NCBI RefSeq assembly: GCF_017875645.1
Contig: NZ_JAGGMR010000001.1
Span: 992,001 to 1,056,000, forward strand
Direction: 5' to 3'
From: Nocardia goodfellowii
Lineage (GTDB): Bacteria > Actinomycetota > Actinomycetes > Mycobacteriales > Mycobacteriaceae
Length of the DNA: 64,000 nt
Below are positions 1 through 10,965 of this stretch, in pieces. A program made the translations under genes and the position numbers. The notes under the pieces were generated by a model. It ran no database searches, was not told where the DNA came from, and saw only the letters and a list, made by a program, of their open reading frames with translations. Within the stretch, counting starts at the first letter, position 1, and each line of letters begins with the position of its first letter.

Positions 1-1429
1 CGTGCGGTGCCGGGTTGGTGCGGCGCTGCCGGCAGTACAGCTCCAGCGGGTCGCCGCGAAACGGCGCCTCCACCATGGTGGTCAGGCAGATTTCGTAGCT
101 CTCCCCCGCGTGCAACTGATCAATGCACTGCTCGACGTTGTGCTCGTAGGTTTCCCGGGATTGCACCAGCCACGGTTCCGGGTCGAATCCCAGCACCGCC
201 GATCTCGGGGGCGTGCCCTCGGCGGCCGACCACCCGGAGATCCGTTGCGTGGTCTGCGCGAGCCAGTGCCCGGCGCGCCCGGCGGCACGCGGCTCATCGG
301 GGAACATCGTGACCACCCAGGTGCTGTCGTCCTCGTGATCGACGACGACGAGGCGGTCGGCCGACATCCACAGCGCGTCCGGATACGACGACACATGCTT
401 GTTGGGCGACCCGCACTCCTCTTTCAGTTCATAACCGAAGTAACCGACGTAACCGCCGGTGCAGTCGAACGGCAACTCCGGGGTCGGCGGCAAGGCGCGC
501 TCGGCGAGACGCCGATCCAGCACCTCGAACACCGAGCCCTGCTCGGTCCGCGTCGCACCGCCGGCGGCGCGCACGCCCACCACGCCCGAAGCCACGTCAT
601 AAGTGAGGGTTTCGCCGAGCGGGCCGTCGGCCGCACCCAGATAGGAGAAGCGCGACAAACCTGGCTCGACGCGGCTGCTGTCCAGCCAGAACGAGTGCGC
701 GGCGTTCGCGAACAGCGTGCGGTACACCCGCTCGGTATCGACCGCACCGTCGATCCGCCGATGTTCGACCCGCCAGCGCGCCGCGGGTAGCGCGGGCACG
801 GCGTTCGTTTCCGCGCGAAAGTCGCTGGGCCCCAGCGCGGTACCGTCGCTGTCCGCACCCACCAGCGCCCGGAAGTTCTCCAGCAGCCGCGCACCGTGCT
901 CGGTGGCGATCGACTCCGGATGGAACTGCACTCCCCACCACGGCTCCCGCAGGTGCCGCAAACCCATCACCACGCCGTCGGCCGACCACGCGGTGACCTC
1001 CAGTTCCGGCGGCAACGGCGATTCGACACACAGCGAGTGATACCGCACGGCCGTGAAATCTTGGGGAATGCCGGCGAACAGGTCGGCACCGCTGTGCCGG
1101 ATCTGTTCCAGGTGACCGTGCCGCGGCGCCGGAGCGCGCACCACCTCCGCGCCCGCGACGTAGGCCAGTGCCTGATGACCCAGGCACACGCCGAGCACCG
1201 GAAGCCCGGTGCGGCGGATCAGATCCAGGCTCATCCCGATATCGCGCGGCGTGCTCGGGGTGCCCGGACCAGGCGAGATCACCAGGGCGTCGAACTCGCC
1301 GGGTGCAATCGTGCGCAGCGCCTCGTCGTCGTTGGTGTAGACCACGGGTTCGCAGCCGTAGACCGCCGCCATCAGCTGAAAGAGGTTGTAGGTGTAGGAG
1401 TCGTAGTTGTCGATGAGTAGCGTCCGCAT
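1..1429 (-). CDS. pabAB: Aminodeoxychorismate synthase, fused PabA-PabB (3' end cut by the window edge)
   Basis: Converts chorismate plus glutamine to 4-amino-4-deoxychorismate, the precursor of p-aminobenzoate. The N-terminal glutamine amidotransferase domain (about 1-195) starts MRTLLIDNYDSYTYN and shows the nucleophile elbow GVCLGHQA (C82) and QFHPES (H170, E172). After a linker, the start of the chorismate-binding PabB/TrpE-like domain is present (SRFSYLG, GGYVGYFGYELK, then YEHNVEQCIDQLHAGESYEI near the cut). About 476 codons are visible; a full fusion is roughly 670-720 residues. The ATG at 1429 is preceded by GGAG six bases upstream. It lies 45 bp downstream of the polyketide synthase on the same strand. 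Fused PabAB proteins in actinomycete clusters (candicidin, chloramphenicol) supply secondary metabolism, so a starter-unit role is likely. Anthranilate synthase is the main alternative; the missing C-terminus would help decide. Confidence 0.88.
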   Translation of the reverse strand, partial: MRTLLIDNYDSYTYNLFQLMAAVYGCEPVVYTNDDEALRTIAPGEFDALVISPGPGTPSTPRDIGMSLDLIRRTGLPVLGVCLGHQALAYVAGAEVVRAPAPRHGHLEQIRHSGADLFAGIPQDFTAVRYHSLCVESPLPPELEVTAWSADGVVMGLRHLREPWWGVQFHPESIATEHGARLLENFRALVGADSDGTALGPSDFRAETNAVPALPAARWRVEHRRIDGAVDTERVYRTLFANAAHSFWLDSSRVEPGLSRFSYLGAADGPLGETLTYDVASGVVGVRAAGGATRTEQGSVFEVLDRRLAERALPPTPELPFDCTGGYVGYFGYELKEECGSPNKHVSSYPDALWMSADRLVVVDHEDDSTWVVTMFPDEPRAAGRAGHWLAQTTQRISGWSAAEGTPPRSAVLGFDPEPWLVQSRETYEHNVEQCIDQLHAGESYEICLTTMVEAPFRGDPLELYCRQRRTNPAPH

Positions 1430-1474
1430 ATCAGCTCCGGCTCTTGTTCGGTTACTCGTGGACTTCGGCGGCCG

Positions 1475-4400
1475 TCACTGGTTCGGTCGCGCCGACCCGT
1501 GCCACTGGTCGATGAATTCGAAGAGGGTCGCGTCGTCGGCTGCGGCCAGCTCCGCGCCCGCGGGCTGCTCGCCTGCGTTGCCGGCTTCCTCGAGGCGGCC
1601 GAGCAGCTCGCCGAGCCGCAGCGCGACCGCGCCCAGATCGGTGCGGGCCACGTCCGCCGCGACGATCCGCGCACCCAATTCCTCGACGAGCGACAACAAT
1701 CCGGCGGTTCCGTTCTGCCCGCCGCCCATCGTGTCGCTGATGTGGCGCGCCAGCGCCGCGGGTGAGGAGTAGTCGAAGACCACCGTGGTCGGGATCGTCA
1801 CATCGGTCACCGCGCGCAGGCGATTGCGGAACTCGACCGACCCGATCGAATCGAAGCCGAGGTCGTTGAACTGCGCGTCCGCGGCGACCGCGCCCGAGCC
1901 GCGGTGTCCGAGCACCGCGGCGGCGTGCTCGCGAATCACGTCCAGTACCAGCCGTTCTCGTTCGCTGGCCGGCTTCCCGTCCAACCGCGATTCGAGCTTG
2001 CCCGCATCGGCCGCGGCGGCGGCCGGGACCGAGACCAGCCCCTGCAACACCGCCGGCAGCGACGATCCCGAGGCGCGGGCGGTCAACGCGGCGAGATCGA
2101 ACCGCGCCGCGACCGCGCAGGCCGGTCCGAACGCCAGCGCCCGGTCCACTAGGGCGAGCCCGTCGGCGTCGGACAGGCCGAGGATGCCGTCCCGGCGGAT
2201 CCGGGCCTTGTCCCGATCCGCGAGCCGTCCCGCCATCCCGGTGGGGCTGTCCCACAGCCCCCAGGCCAGGGCGGTGGCGGGCAACCCGGCGCGGCGGCGG
2301 CGCACGGCCAGCGCGTCCAGGAAACTGTTCGCCGCCGCGTAATTCGCCTGGCCCGGCGTACCCAGCACACCGGCGATCGACGAATACAGCACGAACGCGG
2401 ACAGATCCAGGTCGCGGGTCGCCTCGTGCAGATTCCAGGCGGCGTCCACCTTCGGCCCGAACACCGCCGCTACCCGCTCCGGAGTCTGGGCCAGGAACGA
2501 GGCGTCCTCGACGACGCCGGCCACGTGCACGACCGCGGTCAGCGGGTGCGCCGCGGGGACATCGGCCAGCAACTTCGCCAGCGCCGCCCGGTCGCCGACG
2601 TCGCAGGCCACGAGGTCCACCCGTGCGCCGAGCGCCCGCAGGTCCGCGGCCAGCCGATCGGCGCCGGGCGCATCCGGGCCGCGACGGCTGGTGAGCAGCA
2701 GGCGCCGCACACCGTGCGCGCTCACCAGATGCCGGGCCAAGCGGGCGCCAAGACCACCGGCCGCGCCGGTCACCAGGACGGTGCCGTCCGGGTGCAGCGG
2801 CGGCGGGATCGTCAGCACGAGCTTGCCCACGTGCCGCGCTTTCCGCAGGAACCGCAGGGCCTGCGGGGCGTAGCGAGCATCCCACGCGGTCAGCGGCGGC
2901 GGTGCCAGCACACCCCGGCCGAACAGCGCCATCAGCTCGGTGAAAATCTGCTGGATGCGATCCAATCCGGCCTCCATCAGCAAGAAGTGGCGGTACCGTA
3001 CGCCCGGATACCGGGCGGCGACCTCATCCGGGTCGCGGAGATCCGCCACGCCCATTTCGATGAAGCGCCCGCCCGGGCGCAGCAATCGCAGCGACGCGTC
3101 GACGCGATCCCCGGTCAGCGAATCCAGCACGATGTCGACCCCGCGCCCCCCGGTGGCCGCGCGGAACACGCTCTCGAAGGCGGCGGTGCGGCTATCGGCG
3201 ATCCGGTCCTGCTCGATCCCCATCTGCCGCAACACATCCCACTTCGGAGTGCTCGCCGTCGCGTAGAGCTCCAGGCCGAGATGGCGGGCCAGCTGCACGG
3301 CCGCCATGCCCACCCCGCCGGTGCCCGCGTGCACCAGCAGTGACTCGCCACCGGCCGCTCCGGCGAGGTCGACCAGCGCGTAGTAGGCGGTGGCGAACAC
3401 CACCGGCACCGAGGCGGCCTGGGCGAAGGACCATCCCGGCGGCATCGGGGCCAGTGCCCGGCGATCGGCGACCATGGTGGACCCCATCCCGGGGAACAGA
3501 CCCAGGACGCGATCACCGGGCCGCAGGTCGGTCACGTCGGCGGCCACCGCCCGCACGATCCCGGCGCCCTCGCCGCCGAGCGGGGTGCTGCTGTCCGGGT
3601 ACATCCCGGACACGATCAGCACGTCACGGAAATTCAGTCCGGTCGCCCGCAACTCGACCAGCACCTGGCCCGGCGCCAGCTCGGCCGGGCCGGAACCAGC
3701 TGCGAGCACCAGATTCTCGCCGGTGCAGGTGCCCGCGCCGCGATGGACCAGACGCCAGTCGCCGGTGCGGAACAGCTCTGCCGCGCCGACCGTGCCGTCG
3801 CCGTGCCGATCCAGCCGCGGCACATGGAACACGTTGTCGCGCAACGCGAGATACGGTTCACCGGCGTCCAGCACGGAGGCGACGGCGTCGCGGTACCGCG
3901 ACGGCTCATCGACATCCAGCAGGATGATCCGGCGGGGGTATTCGTTCTGCGCGCTGCGCAGCAGCCCCCACACCGCCGCGCCGGCGAGGTCGTCTATCGT
4001 TCCGGCGTCGCCGACGGCCACGGCCCCTTGCGTCACCACCACGATCGTGGCGGCGTCCCGGGCCAGCAACGCCTGGACCCGGGCCAGGATCCGCTCGACC
4101 CGTTCGCGCACCGCGGCGGGCACACCGGCAGCCGAATCCGTTTCCGCGCAGCGCAGGACGACCGCCGACCGGCCCGCACCGGCGAACCGTTCGAACGTCT
4201 CCTCCGACGACCACTCACCACTCGCGGCGGTCGTCGGGCCGGCGGGTACCCACGTCATTTCGTAGAGCCGCCCGGCACCCGAAAGGGACTGTTCGCGTGC
4301 GGCCGGACGCAGACCCACCGCGTCCACCCGCGCCACCGGTCGGCCCTGCGGGTCCGACAGCGACAGCTCGAAACGATCGCCACCCAGGGGCCGCAGCCGG

Positions 4401-7400
4401 ACCCGCAGGGCTGCCGGGCCGCCGGAAAACAGCTGCACACCCTCCCACACGAACGGCAACCGCATCGCCGCGCCCGGCGCCTCCGCTTCGGCGGCGGCGA
4501 TGACCTGCAACGCCGCGTCGAGCAATGCCGGATGCACTCCGAACTCGGTCGCGTGGGCCCGGATCTGTTCCGGCAGTGCGACTTCGGCGAGGATTTCCGC
4601 GCCGTGCCGCCACACCCGGCCCAAGCCGCGGAAGGCGGGACCGTACTGATATCCCTGAGCCCAGACCAGGTCGTAGTGATCCGGCCTGGTCAGAGGCTCG
4701 GCACCCGGCGGCGGCCAGGGCTCGGTCTCGGGCGGCGGCGGCAGCGGGTCGGCGGCCACCAGGGTGCCGGTGGCATGCGTGGTCCACTCCGCGTCCGAGT
4801 GGTCCGCATCCTGCCGCGAGAAGATGCTCACCCGGCATTCGCCGGCGGCCGACGCACCACTCACCGCGACCTGCAACTCGACGAAACCCTGTGCCGGAAG
4901 CACCAAGGGCGCGCTGAGCACCAACTCGGTCAGGCGCTCGCGCCGCACTCGCGCGCCCGCGTGTAAAGCCAACTCCAGCAACGCGCTCGCGGGCAGCAAC
5001 ACCCGATCCTGGATCCGGTGCTCGGCCAGCCACGGCTGGCGCGCCGCCGACAATCGCCCGGCGAGCAGCAACCCGCCGTCGGCGGCGATATCGACCATCG
5101 CACCCAGCAAGGGATGTTCCGGCACCGACAAGCCGGCGGCCGCGATCCCCGCCGCTCCGGCAGTCGGCGAGGTCCAATACCGTTCGCGCTGAAAGGGATA
5201 GGTCGGCAGGGTGATTCGGCGGGCGCCGGCCCGGGTGCACGAATCGAGCCAGGCGGCGTCCAGGTCCACCGGTTCCGGTGCCCAGCCCGGTGCGGTCAGG
5301 TCTTTCGCCACCGTGGCCAGTCCGTCGCACAACTCGTCCCGGTCGCGGCCGTACACCACTATCCGATGCTCGAACAGCGTGCGCGTGGTCAGCAGCGAGT
5401 AGCCGACGTCCACCGGATCCAGTTCCGGGACACGGTCGAGAAAGTCCGTCAGCCGCGTCACCTGCGCCGCGAGCGCGGCCCGATTCCGGCCGGACAGCAC
5501 CCATGGAATGGGCTCCAGCCCAACGGATTCGGTACCGCGCGCCGCTTCGGCGGACGCGCCGGGCTCCTCCAGGATCAGGTGCGCGTTGGTCCCTCCGATA
5601 CCGAACGAGGACACCCCCGCCCGGCGCGGCCGGCTCGCCCGCGGCCACGGCCGCGCTTCGCTCGCCAGCCGGATGGTGCCGCTCGACCAATCCACATGGG
5701 GCGTCGGCCGATCCACATGCAGGGTCGGCGGCACCAGCTCGTGGTGCATCGCCATGACCATCTTGATGACGCCGGCGAACCCCGCGGCCGCCTGGGTGTG
5801 ACCGATGTTCGACTTCACCGAGCCCAGCCACAGCGGCGCGCCCGCCGGCCGATGCCGACCATAGGTGGCCAGCAGCGCTTGCGCCTCGATCGGGTCACCG
5901 AGAGTCGTGCCGGTACCGTGCGCCTCGACCACGTCGACCTCCCCGGCGGGTACGCCCGCATCGGCCAGCGCCCGCCGGATGACCCGCTGCTGGGCGGGCC
6001 CACTGGGCGCGGTCAGGCCATTGGACCTGCCGTCCTGGTTCAGCGCCGAACCGCGGATCACCGCCAGCACCCGATGCCCGTGCCGATGCGCGTCGGAGAG
6101 CCGTTCCAGCAGCAGGACCGCCGCGCCCTCACCGAATCCGGTGCCGTCCGCCGCGGCCGAGAACGGCTTGCACCGCCCGTCGCCCGCCAGCCCGCCTTGC
6201 CGATCGAATTCGGCGAATACGCTCGGTGTGGACATGATCGTCACGCCACCGGCGAGCGCGAGCGAACATTCCCGCAACCGCAGCGCCTGCGCCGCCTGAT
6301 GAATCGCCACCAGACCCGACGAGCAGGCCGTATCGACGGTGACCGCCGGACCCAGCAACCCGAGGGTGTAGGCCAGCCGCCCGGACAGCACGCCGGACAG
6401 CCCCGCCACGCCGACCCGGTCACGGTTCTCGGCGGTGTAGTCCTGATACATCGCGCCGATGAACACGGCGGTGTCCGACCCGCGCAGGGCCGCGGGATCC
6501 TGGGCGGCGTGCTCGATCGCTTCCCACGCCACTTCCAGCAGCACCCGCTGCTGCGGATCCATCGACCGGGCCTCGCGCGGACTGATCCCGAAGAACTCGG
6601 CGTCGAAATCGGCGGCGCCGGCGAGGAATCCGCCCGTGTCGAAGTCCAGTTCCTCGGCGTGCCAGCCACGGTCCGCCGGGAACGCGCCGAGCACGTCGCG
6701 TCCCTCGGCGACCACATCCCACAGCGCGTCGGCGGAATCGATGCCACCCGGGAAACGGCAGCCGATCCCGATGATGGCCACCGGGTCCGACAGTGCGCTG
6801 TCCTGATCGCCGGTCATCTCGGTCGTCTCGGTCGTCTCGGAGACCGGGTGTTCGCCGACACCGATCACCCGGGCCAGATGCTCCGCCAGTTCCCGCGCGC
6901 AGGGATGGTCGAAGGCTACGGTCACCGGCAGGTCCAGGCCGGTTTCGCGGACCAGGGCGTTGCGGATGCGCACCGCGCCGATCGACGTCAGACCTTGGTC
7001 CCTGAAGGACATCTCGGGTGCGAGCGCCGCACCGTCCACGAGCTGATCGCCGAGGGCCGCGGCCACCGCGTCCCGCACCAGCCGCGTCAGCACCGCCAGC
7101 GCCTCGGCGGGCGTCCGTTCGTTCAATCCGGCGGTCAGGTCCGCCAGGGTGCGCTCATCGGACTGGTCCCAGGATTCCCGGTCGGCCGGGCTCCGCCCGA
7201 TGTACAGCACCGGCGGGGTATCCCGGCGCGCCATCGCGTCGAAGATCGCGGGCAGATCGAGATCCGCGGGACTTCCGGTGCAGACCAACAGGGTGCCGTG
7301 CACGACGCGCGCGACCCGCGGATTGCGAAGGGTCGCCTCGTACCAGCCGATCGCGGCGGCCGAGAGCACCGCCTGCGGATCCTCGGGGTCCTCGGCCAGG

Positions 7401-9673
7401 ACCAGCAGGACCCGGGTCGGGTGTTCCCGAGCCTCGAGCGACGAGCACAGGTCCAAAAACCGGGTCATCGCCCGCGCACGATCATCGCCCAGCCGTCCGA
7501 ATACGGCTGTGCCAGAACCATTTCCGTCCGTCGCCAATTGATCGGCGATGTCGTCCAGGGAATCCACGCAGACCACACCGGTGTGGTCGGACCACTGCCG
7601 GAGGTGGTCGACCAGCCGGGCGTCCGGCAGTTCGGAGAGCACGACGAGGTTCGCCGCCCGATCGCTGGCGACCGCGCCCGGCGCGATCGGACCAGCGCCG
7701 ACGAAGCGCGGTTCGACCAGGTCACCCGATCGAACCACGAGCTGGTCGTCGCCCTCGGCGCTGGCTATCGCGCGCACGACCGTGTCATCGGTGTCCGGCG
7801 TCTCCCCGGCGATGTCGATCAGCGCTATCCGGCCGGGGTACCTGGCTTGCAGGCTCCGGACCGATCCGAACAGCGCCGCCTGACCGGGATCGCAGGCCGC
7901 GCGGGCGGTACTTCCGTCGCGCGTCACCACGACCACCGTCGCCGGTCCCTGGAGCGCGGTCCGGACATCGGCCTCCAGCGCGGTCACCGCCGCGACGACC
8001 GCCGCCGGACCACTGCCCACCGGTAATGCGCTGCGCGACAACACAATCGGCTCGGCAGCCGACGCTCGGGCGAGCCGGGCGGGCCGGCGCGGCACCCAGT
8101 CGAGCTCGGCCCACATGTCCCGGGCGCCGTCGGAGCTGCCCAGCCAGCGCCGGGGCAGTCCGGCCAGCGCCTGCCGGACGATCTTCCCCGACGGAGTGCG
8201 CGGCACCGCGGCGATCTCGAAGACGTCGGTGGGCACCTTCGCATGCGGCAGCGCCCGGCGGCAGCCGACCACGAAGGCGGCCAGGTCCAGACCACCGGGC
8301 GCGAGTACCACCAGCACCGCCGGCACTTCCCCGAACACCTCGTGCGGTTGCCCGACCACGGCCGCGTCGGCGACGCCGGGCAGACCGCGCACCACCTCCT
8401 CGATCTGGGCCGGGTGGATGTTCTCCCCGCCCCGGATGATCAGTTCCTTGATCCGGCCGGAAATGCTCAGGGTGCCCTGCGCGTCACGGGTCGCCAGATC
8501 GCCGGTGCGAAACCAGCCGTCCACCATGGCCTCAGCGGTCTGGTCCGGCTGATTGTGGTAGCCCAGCATCATGTTCGGGCCGCTGATCCAGATCTCCCCT
8601 TCCAGGCCCGGCGCCACGTCCTGTCCGGTGTCGGGGTCGACGATGCGCACCCGCACGCCTTCCACCGCGCGACCCACCCCGTGCCGCGCCGATCCGCCCG
8701 GCGGGTCCATCGCCGCGATCGGACCGCACGCCTCGGTGCAGCCGTAGTTGTTGAGCAGCGGAATCCCCAGCAGCTCCTGCACATTCGCGGTCAGCTCCGC
8801 GGAGACCACGGCGCCGGCGGTCAACGCGGCCCGCAGCCGGTGCGGCGGCGCGGCGCCTTCCCGCACGGCCTGCGTCAACCGGTGGAAGGAGGTGGGAACG
8901 CCGACCAGGATGGTCGCGCCGGAGCGCTCCAGCGCGTCCAGCACCACGCCACCGGAATACCCGTCGATGATGGTCGCGCCGCAGCCGACCGACACCACCC
9001 CGAGCACGCCGAGATGATGGCCCAGGCAATGCGACAACGGCACCGGCCACAGCAGCCGGTCCTCCGGCGACATCCCGAGCACCGGGACATACCAGTGCTG
9101 GGTCCCCCACAGCGATTGCCGCAGCGTCGACCGCACGCCCTTCGGGCGTCCCGTGGTCCCCGAGGTGTACAGGATCCAGGCGAGATCATCGAGCCCGAGA
9201 TCGTCCCGCGCCGCAGATACCGGGCCGCCGGTGGCCAAATCCTCGAAGGCGATGCCCCGCTCGGACTCCGGGCTCGGCTCGGTGACGATCAACGTCAGCC
9301 CGGGGTAGTCACCGGCCAGCTCCCGTGCCGTGTGCGAGGTCGTCATCAGGACGGCGGCGCCGCTGTCCGCGAGGATCCAGCCGACCTCGGCCGGCGAGGA
9401 ATGCGCGTTGATCGGCACCCCGACCGCCCCGGCGCGCCACACCGCGAGATAGGCCTCGGCCATCTCGACCGTGTTGCCGAGTTTCAGCGCCACCCGGTCG
9501 CCGCGGGCTACGCCCAGATCGGCGAGATGCCCGGCCAGGCGGGCGGTCCGCTCCGCGAGTTCGGCGTAGGTGAGCTCGCGGCGGCGATCACCGAAGGCCA
9601 CCTTGCCGGGCCACAACCGCGCGTTCCGGGAAATCGAATCCGACAGTGATCGAACTACATCGATGCGCGTCAA
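1475..9673 (-). CDS. Type I polyketide synthase: CoA ligase-ACP loading module, then KS-(no AT)-DH-ER-KR-ACP
   Basis: A 2732-residue assembly-line enzyme. Domains in order: acyl-CoA ligase/adenylation 1-520 ([10 protein letters not shown] at 170-179, [20 protein letters not shown]); a KR-like structural half about 527-650 (ELDWVP start) and a further 200 residues lacking any GxGxxG or Tyr-Lys signature; ACP with [10 protein letters not shown] (S897); KS 963-1385 with TACSSG (C1117), HGTGT (H1252) and NIGHTQ (H1292); DH 1518-1790 with H1552 in a HxxxDxxxxP variant of the usual HxxxGxxxxP and D1719; KR structural half; ER about 1985-2290 ([15 protein letters not shown]); KR about 2300-2480 ([21 protein letters not shown]); ACP with LGFDSIGS (S2609); and a C-terminal docking-like tail, which implies another PKS subunit. 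No acyltransferase is present: the KS-AT linker runs directly into the post-AT motif [12 protein letters not shown] (1489-1499). The TTG start at 9673 is set by AAGGAG eight bases upstream. Confidence 0.93.
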   Translation of the reverse strand: MTRIDVVRSLSDSISRNARLWPGKVAFGDRRRELTYAELAERTARLAGHLADLGVARGDRVALKLGNTVEMAEAYLAVWRAGAVGVPINAHSSPAEVGWILADSGAAVLMTTSHTARELAGDYPGLTLIVTEPSPESERGIAFEDLATGGPVSAARDDLGLDDLAWILYTSGTTGRPKGVRSTLRQSLWGTQHWYVPVLGMSPEDRLLWPVPLSHCLGHHLGVLGVVSVGCGATIIDGYSGGVVLDALERSGATILVGVPTSFHRLTQAVREGAAPPHRLRAALTAGAVVSAELTANVQELLGIPLLNNYGCTEACGPIAAMDPPGGSARHGVGRAVEGVRVRIVDPDTGQDVAPGLEGEIWISGPNMMLGYHNQPDQTAEAMVDGWFRTGDLATRDAQGTLSISGRIKELIIRGGENIHPAQIEEVVRGLPGVADAAVVGQPHEVFGEVPAVLVVLAPGGLDLAAFVVGCRRALPHAKVPTDVFEIAAVPRTPSGKIVRQALAGLPRRWLGSSDGARDMWAELDWVPRRPARLARASAAEPIVLSRSALPVGSGPAAVVAAVTALEADVRTALQGPATVVVVTRDGSTARAACDPGQAALFGSVRSLQARYPGRIALIDIAGETPDTDDTVVRAIASAEGDDQLVVRSGDLVEPRFVGAGPIAPGAVASDRAANLVVLSELPDARLVDHLRQWSDHTGVVCVDSLDDIADQLATDGNGSGTAVFGRLGDDRARAMTRFLDLCSSLEAREHPTRVLLVLAEDPEDPQAVLSAAAIGWYEATLRNPRVARVVHGTLLVCTGSPADLDLPAIFDAMARRDTPPVLYIGRSPADRESWDQSDERTLADLTAGLNERTPAEALAVLTRLVRDAVAAALGDQLVDGAALAPEMSFRDQGLTSIGAVRIRNALVRETGLDLPVTVAFDHPCARELAEHLARVIGVGEHPVSETTETTEMTGDQDSALSDPVAIIGIGCRFPGGIDSADALWDVVAEGRDVLGAFPADRGWHAEELDFDTGGFLAGAADFDAEFFGISPREARSMDPQQRVLLEVAWEAIEHAAQDPAALRGSDTAVFIGAMYQDYTAENRDRVGVAGLSGVLSGRLAYTLGLLGPAVTVDTACSSGLVAIHQAAQALRLRECSLALAGGVTIMSTPSVFAEFDRQGGLAGDGRCKPFSAAADGTGFGEGAAVLLLERLSDAHRHGHRVLAVIRGSALNQDGRSNGLTAPSGPAQQRVIRRALADAGVPAGEVDVVEAHGTGTTLGDPIEAQALLATYGRHRPAGAPLWLGSVKSNIGHTQAAAGFAGVIKMVMAMHHELVPPTLHVDRPTPHVDWSSGTIRLASEARPWPRASRPRRAGVSSFGIGGTNAHLILEEPGASAEAARGTESVGLEPIPWVLSGRNRAALAAQVTRLTDFLDRVPELDPVDVGYSLLTTRTLFEHRIVVYGRDRDELCDGLATVAKDLTAPGWAPEPVDLDAAWLDSCTRAGARRITLPTYPFQRERYWTSPTAGAAGIAAAGLSVPEHPLLGAMVDIAADGGLLLAGRLSAARQPWLAEHRIQDRVLLPASALLELALHAGARVRRERLTELVLSAPLVLPAQGFVELQVAVSGASAAGECRVSIFSRQDADHSDAEWTTHATGTLVAADPLPPPPETEPWPPPGAEPLTRPDHYDLVWAQGYQYGPAFRGLGRVWRHGAEILAEVALPEQIRAHATEFGVHPALLDAALQVIAAAEAEAPGAAMRLPFVWEGVQLFSGGPAALRVRLRPLGGDRFELSLSDPQGRPVARVDAVGLRPAAREQSLSGAGRLYEMTWVPAGPTTAASGEWSSEETFERFAGAGRSAVVLRCAETDSAAGVPAAVRERVERILARVQALLARDAATIVVVTQGAVAVGDAGTIDDLAGAAVWGLLRSAQNEYPRRIILLDVDEPSRYRDAVASVLDAGEPYLALRDNVFHVPRLDRHGDGTVGAAELFRTGDWRLVHRGAGTCTGENLVLAAGSGPAELAPGQVLVELRATGLNFRDVLIVSGMYPDSSTPLGGEGAGIVRAVAADVTDLRPGDRVLGLFPGMGSTMVADRRALAPMPPGWSFAQAASVPVVFATAYYALVDLAGAAGGESLLVHAGTGGVGMAAVQLARHLGLELYATASTPKWDVLRQMGIEQDRIADSRTAAFESVFRAATGGRGVDIVLDSLTGDRVDASLRLLRPGGRFIEMGVADLRDPDEVAARYPGVRYRHFLLMEAGLDRIQQIFTELMALFGRGVLAPPPLTAWDARYAPQALRFLRKARHVGKLVLTIPPPLHPDGTVLVTGAAGGLGARLARHLVSAHGVRRLLLTSRRGPDAPGADRLAADLRALGARVDLVACDVGDRAALAKLLADVPAAHPLTAVVHVAGVVEDASFLAQTPERVAAVFGPKVDAAWNLHEATRDLDLSAFVLYSSIAGVLGTPGQANYAAANSFLDALAVRRRRAGLPATALAWGLWDSPTGMAGRLADRDKARIRRDGILGLSDADGLALVDRALAFGPACAVAARFDLAALTARASGSSLPAVLQGLVSVPAAAAADAGKLESRLDGKPASERERLVLDVIREHAAAVLGHRGSGAVAADAQFNDLGFDSIGSVEFRNRLRAVTDVTIPTTVVFDYSSPAALARHISDTMGGGQNGTAGLLSLVEELGARIVAADVARTDLGAVALRLGELLGRLEEAGNAGEQPAGAELAAADDATLFEFIDQWHGSARPNQ

Positions 9674-9714
9674 CGACGAAACTCCTTGCGTTGCATGCCG
9701 GCAACCCCAGCCGC

Positions 9715-9736
9715 GGCCTGACCTACAGGTCCGGCC
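9715..9736. promoter_or_regulatory. Near-perfect 22-bp palindrome upstream of the PKS
   Basis: GGCC-t-GACCT-ac-AGGTC-c-GGCC: only one pair is mismatched around a 2-nt centre. It sits 42-63 bp upstream of the PKS start codon in an otherwise featureless 178-bp gap, so it is a plausible operator for a dimeric regulator. No regulator of the cluster is inside the window. Confidence 0.4.
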
Positions 9737-9780
9737 TCAACTTCTATCGGGGGAATTCATGCCGAGACACCCCTAGACCA

Positions 9781-9799
9781 CGCACCCCTACGGGGTGCG
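9781..9799. terminator. GC-rich hairpin between the methyltransferase 3' end and the PKS promoter region
   Basis: Perfect 8-bp stem CGCACCCC/GGGGTGCG with a TAC loop, 53 bp beyond the stop of the minus-strand methyltransferase. It has no T-tract, so it may be only a weak or Rho-assisted terminator. Confidence 0.35.
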
Positions 9800-9851
9800 C
9801 GCGGGCACGCGAGGAGCCGCCGCGACTACGCGGCGGGAGGTTCGATCCCGG

Positions 9852-10451
9852 CTAGTAGAGAGCCGGGACGAAACGTTTGGTGTGATCGATGTAGGTCGTA
9901 TACCGCTGGCCGAACGCCTTGCGCAGCACGCCCTCTTCGGTGCGCGCTCGCACATCATGTGTCACCACGATGAGCAGGACCGCGACGAGAAATCCGGCCC
10001 TGGGCACCATCAGCAGCGTGCTCGCGTAGGCGCCGATGACGCCGGTATAGATCGGATGACGGATCAAGGCGAACGGCCCGCCGGTCATCAGCTCATGGTC
10101 CGCGTCGATTTCGGCGCGCAGCCGCCAGGATCCGAAAACCAGGAAGGTCCACACGATCAGCGCAATCGAGGCCGCCGCGAGCACGATTCCCGAGATCGCC
10201 GACCAGGGTCGCGGATCCACGAGCAGCGGGCCGGCGAGACCCGGACGGACAATCCAGGCGGCGAAAACCACGTAGTAGAGCGCCATGGCGACAATCACCC
10301 ACACGACGACCGGGTCTGCGCGGCGCGGGCCGTCCGCCGGCTCGGGTGACCGAGACCGGACGCCGACCAGAATGCGCCCGAAAATCACCAGCAGCAGAGC
10401 GGCATTGATCGCGCCGACTATCGCGATATCGAGCGGGCGGTCGAATGCCAT
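9852..10451 (-). CDS. Isoprenylcysteine methyltransferase-like (ICMT/PEMT-fold) membrane protein
   Basis: A 199-residue integral membrane protein of the bacterial ICMT/phospholipid-methyltransferase family. Five hydrophobic segments are visible, for example IAIVGAINAALLLVIFGRIL and VVVWVIVAMALYYVVFAAWI. The family signature is in the C-terminal half: GPFALIRHPIYTG (SAM and substrate site), then EEGVLRKAFGQRYTTY and the terminal KRFVPALY. The methyl acceptor in actinobacteria is unknown. The stop of the upstream gene is only 3 bp before its ATG, so the two are probably cotranscribed. It is not obviously part of the PKS cluster, because a hairpin and a candidate operator separate them. Confidence 0.8.
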   Translation of the reverse strand: MAFDRPLDIAIVGAINAALLLVIFGRILVGVRSRSPEPADGPRRADPVVVWVIVAMALYYVVFAAWIVRPGLAGPLLVDPRPWSAISGIVLAAASIALIVWTFLVFGSWRLRAEIDADHELMTGGPFALIRHPIYTGVIGAYASTLLMVPRAGFLVAVLLIVVTHDVRARTEEGVLRKAFGQRYTTYIDHTKRFVPALY

Positions 10452-10454
10452 CGC

Positions 10455-10805
10455 TTACCCCCGGCTGTCGACGGCCACGGCGACATCGACGGTGCCCCGC
10501 GGCGTGTGGGCCGTGCCCCGCGGCGTGTGGGCGTCGAGGACGGCGCGTAGTACCGATTGCTCGCGCGCCAGTTCCAGGTAGGCCTCGGCCGCGGTCTGGC
10601 CCTGTATCTGTGCCTGGTCCAGTTTGGCGTCGAGGTGTAGTTGCCAGCGGTATCGCAGCGCTGTGACGAGTCCGGCGGGACCGCCGAACAGCCGGTCCAA
10701 TCCGGGGATGTCTTCGAACAGATCCGGTCGATGTGGGTCTACGGCCGCGCGGTCGAGCAGAGCGTGCACGATGCCGGTGCGGGCGTGCTGGTCCTCCCAG
10801 GACAT
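10455..10805 (-). CDS. Small hypothetical protein (116 aa)
   Basis: No enzyme family is recognised. It is predicted soluble and mostly helical (MSWEDQHARTGIVHALLDRA at the start, then RLFGGPAGLVTALRYRWQLH). The sequence resembles small conserved actinobacterial proteins of unknown function. The ATG is preceded by GAAAGG nine bases upstream. The C-terminal tail carries a tandem duplication, AHTPRGT read twice, encoded by the 21-bp direct repeat listed separately. It lies 3 bp upstream of the membrane methyltransferase, presumably as an operon, and is divergent from the histidine kinase. Confidence 0.65.
   Translation of the reverse strand: MSWEDQHARTGIVHALLDRAAVDPHRPDLFEDIPGLDRLFGGPAGLVTALRYRWQLHLDAKLDQAQIQGQTAAEAYLELAREQSVLRAVLDAHTPRGTAHTPRGTVDVAVAVDSRG
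10492..10533. repeat. Two 21-bp direct repeats inside a coding sequence
   Basis: The unit begins gtgccccgcggcgtgtgg; the two copies differ at the last base only. It keeps the reading frame of the 116-aa hypothetical gene and adds seven residues. This looks like a recent slippage duplication. Confidence 0.85.
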
Positions 10806-10965
10806 GGCCTGCGCCTTTCGTCCATCCAGTGATGCCTATGACGCTACGGTCGCCCGCGGCCGGTGTCGTCGTGCCAGGGACGCAAGCCGATCTCCTACCG
10901 GAAGCGGAGATCGGCACCGTTCTCGGCACGATGTATCGGGCCCGGCATGTGGTTAACCTGGCAAG

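Noticed and set aside
5018..8026. Long plus-strand open frame opposite the PKS
   Set aside because: High-GC antisense shadow; the protein is Arg/Gln/His-rich with no family pattern, while the minus strand encodes clear PKS domains.
1475..9673. Frameshift or pseudogene as the explanation for the missing AT
   Set aside because: The frame is open throughout, the linkers are intact and all other domains keep their catalytic residues.
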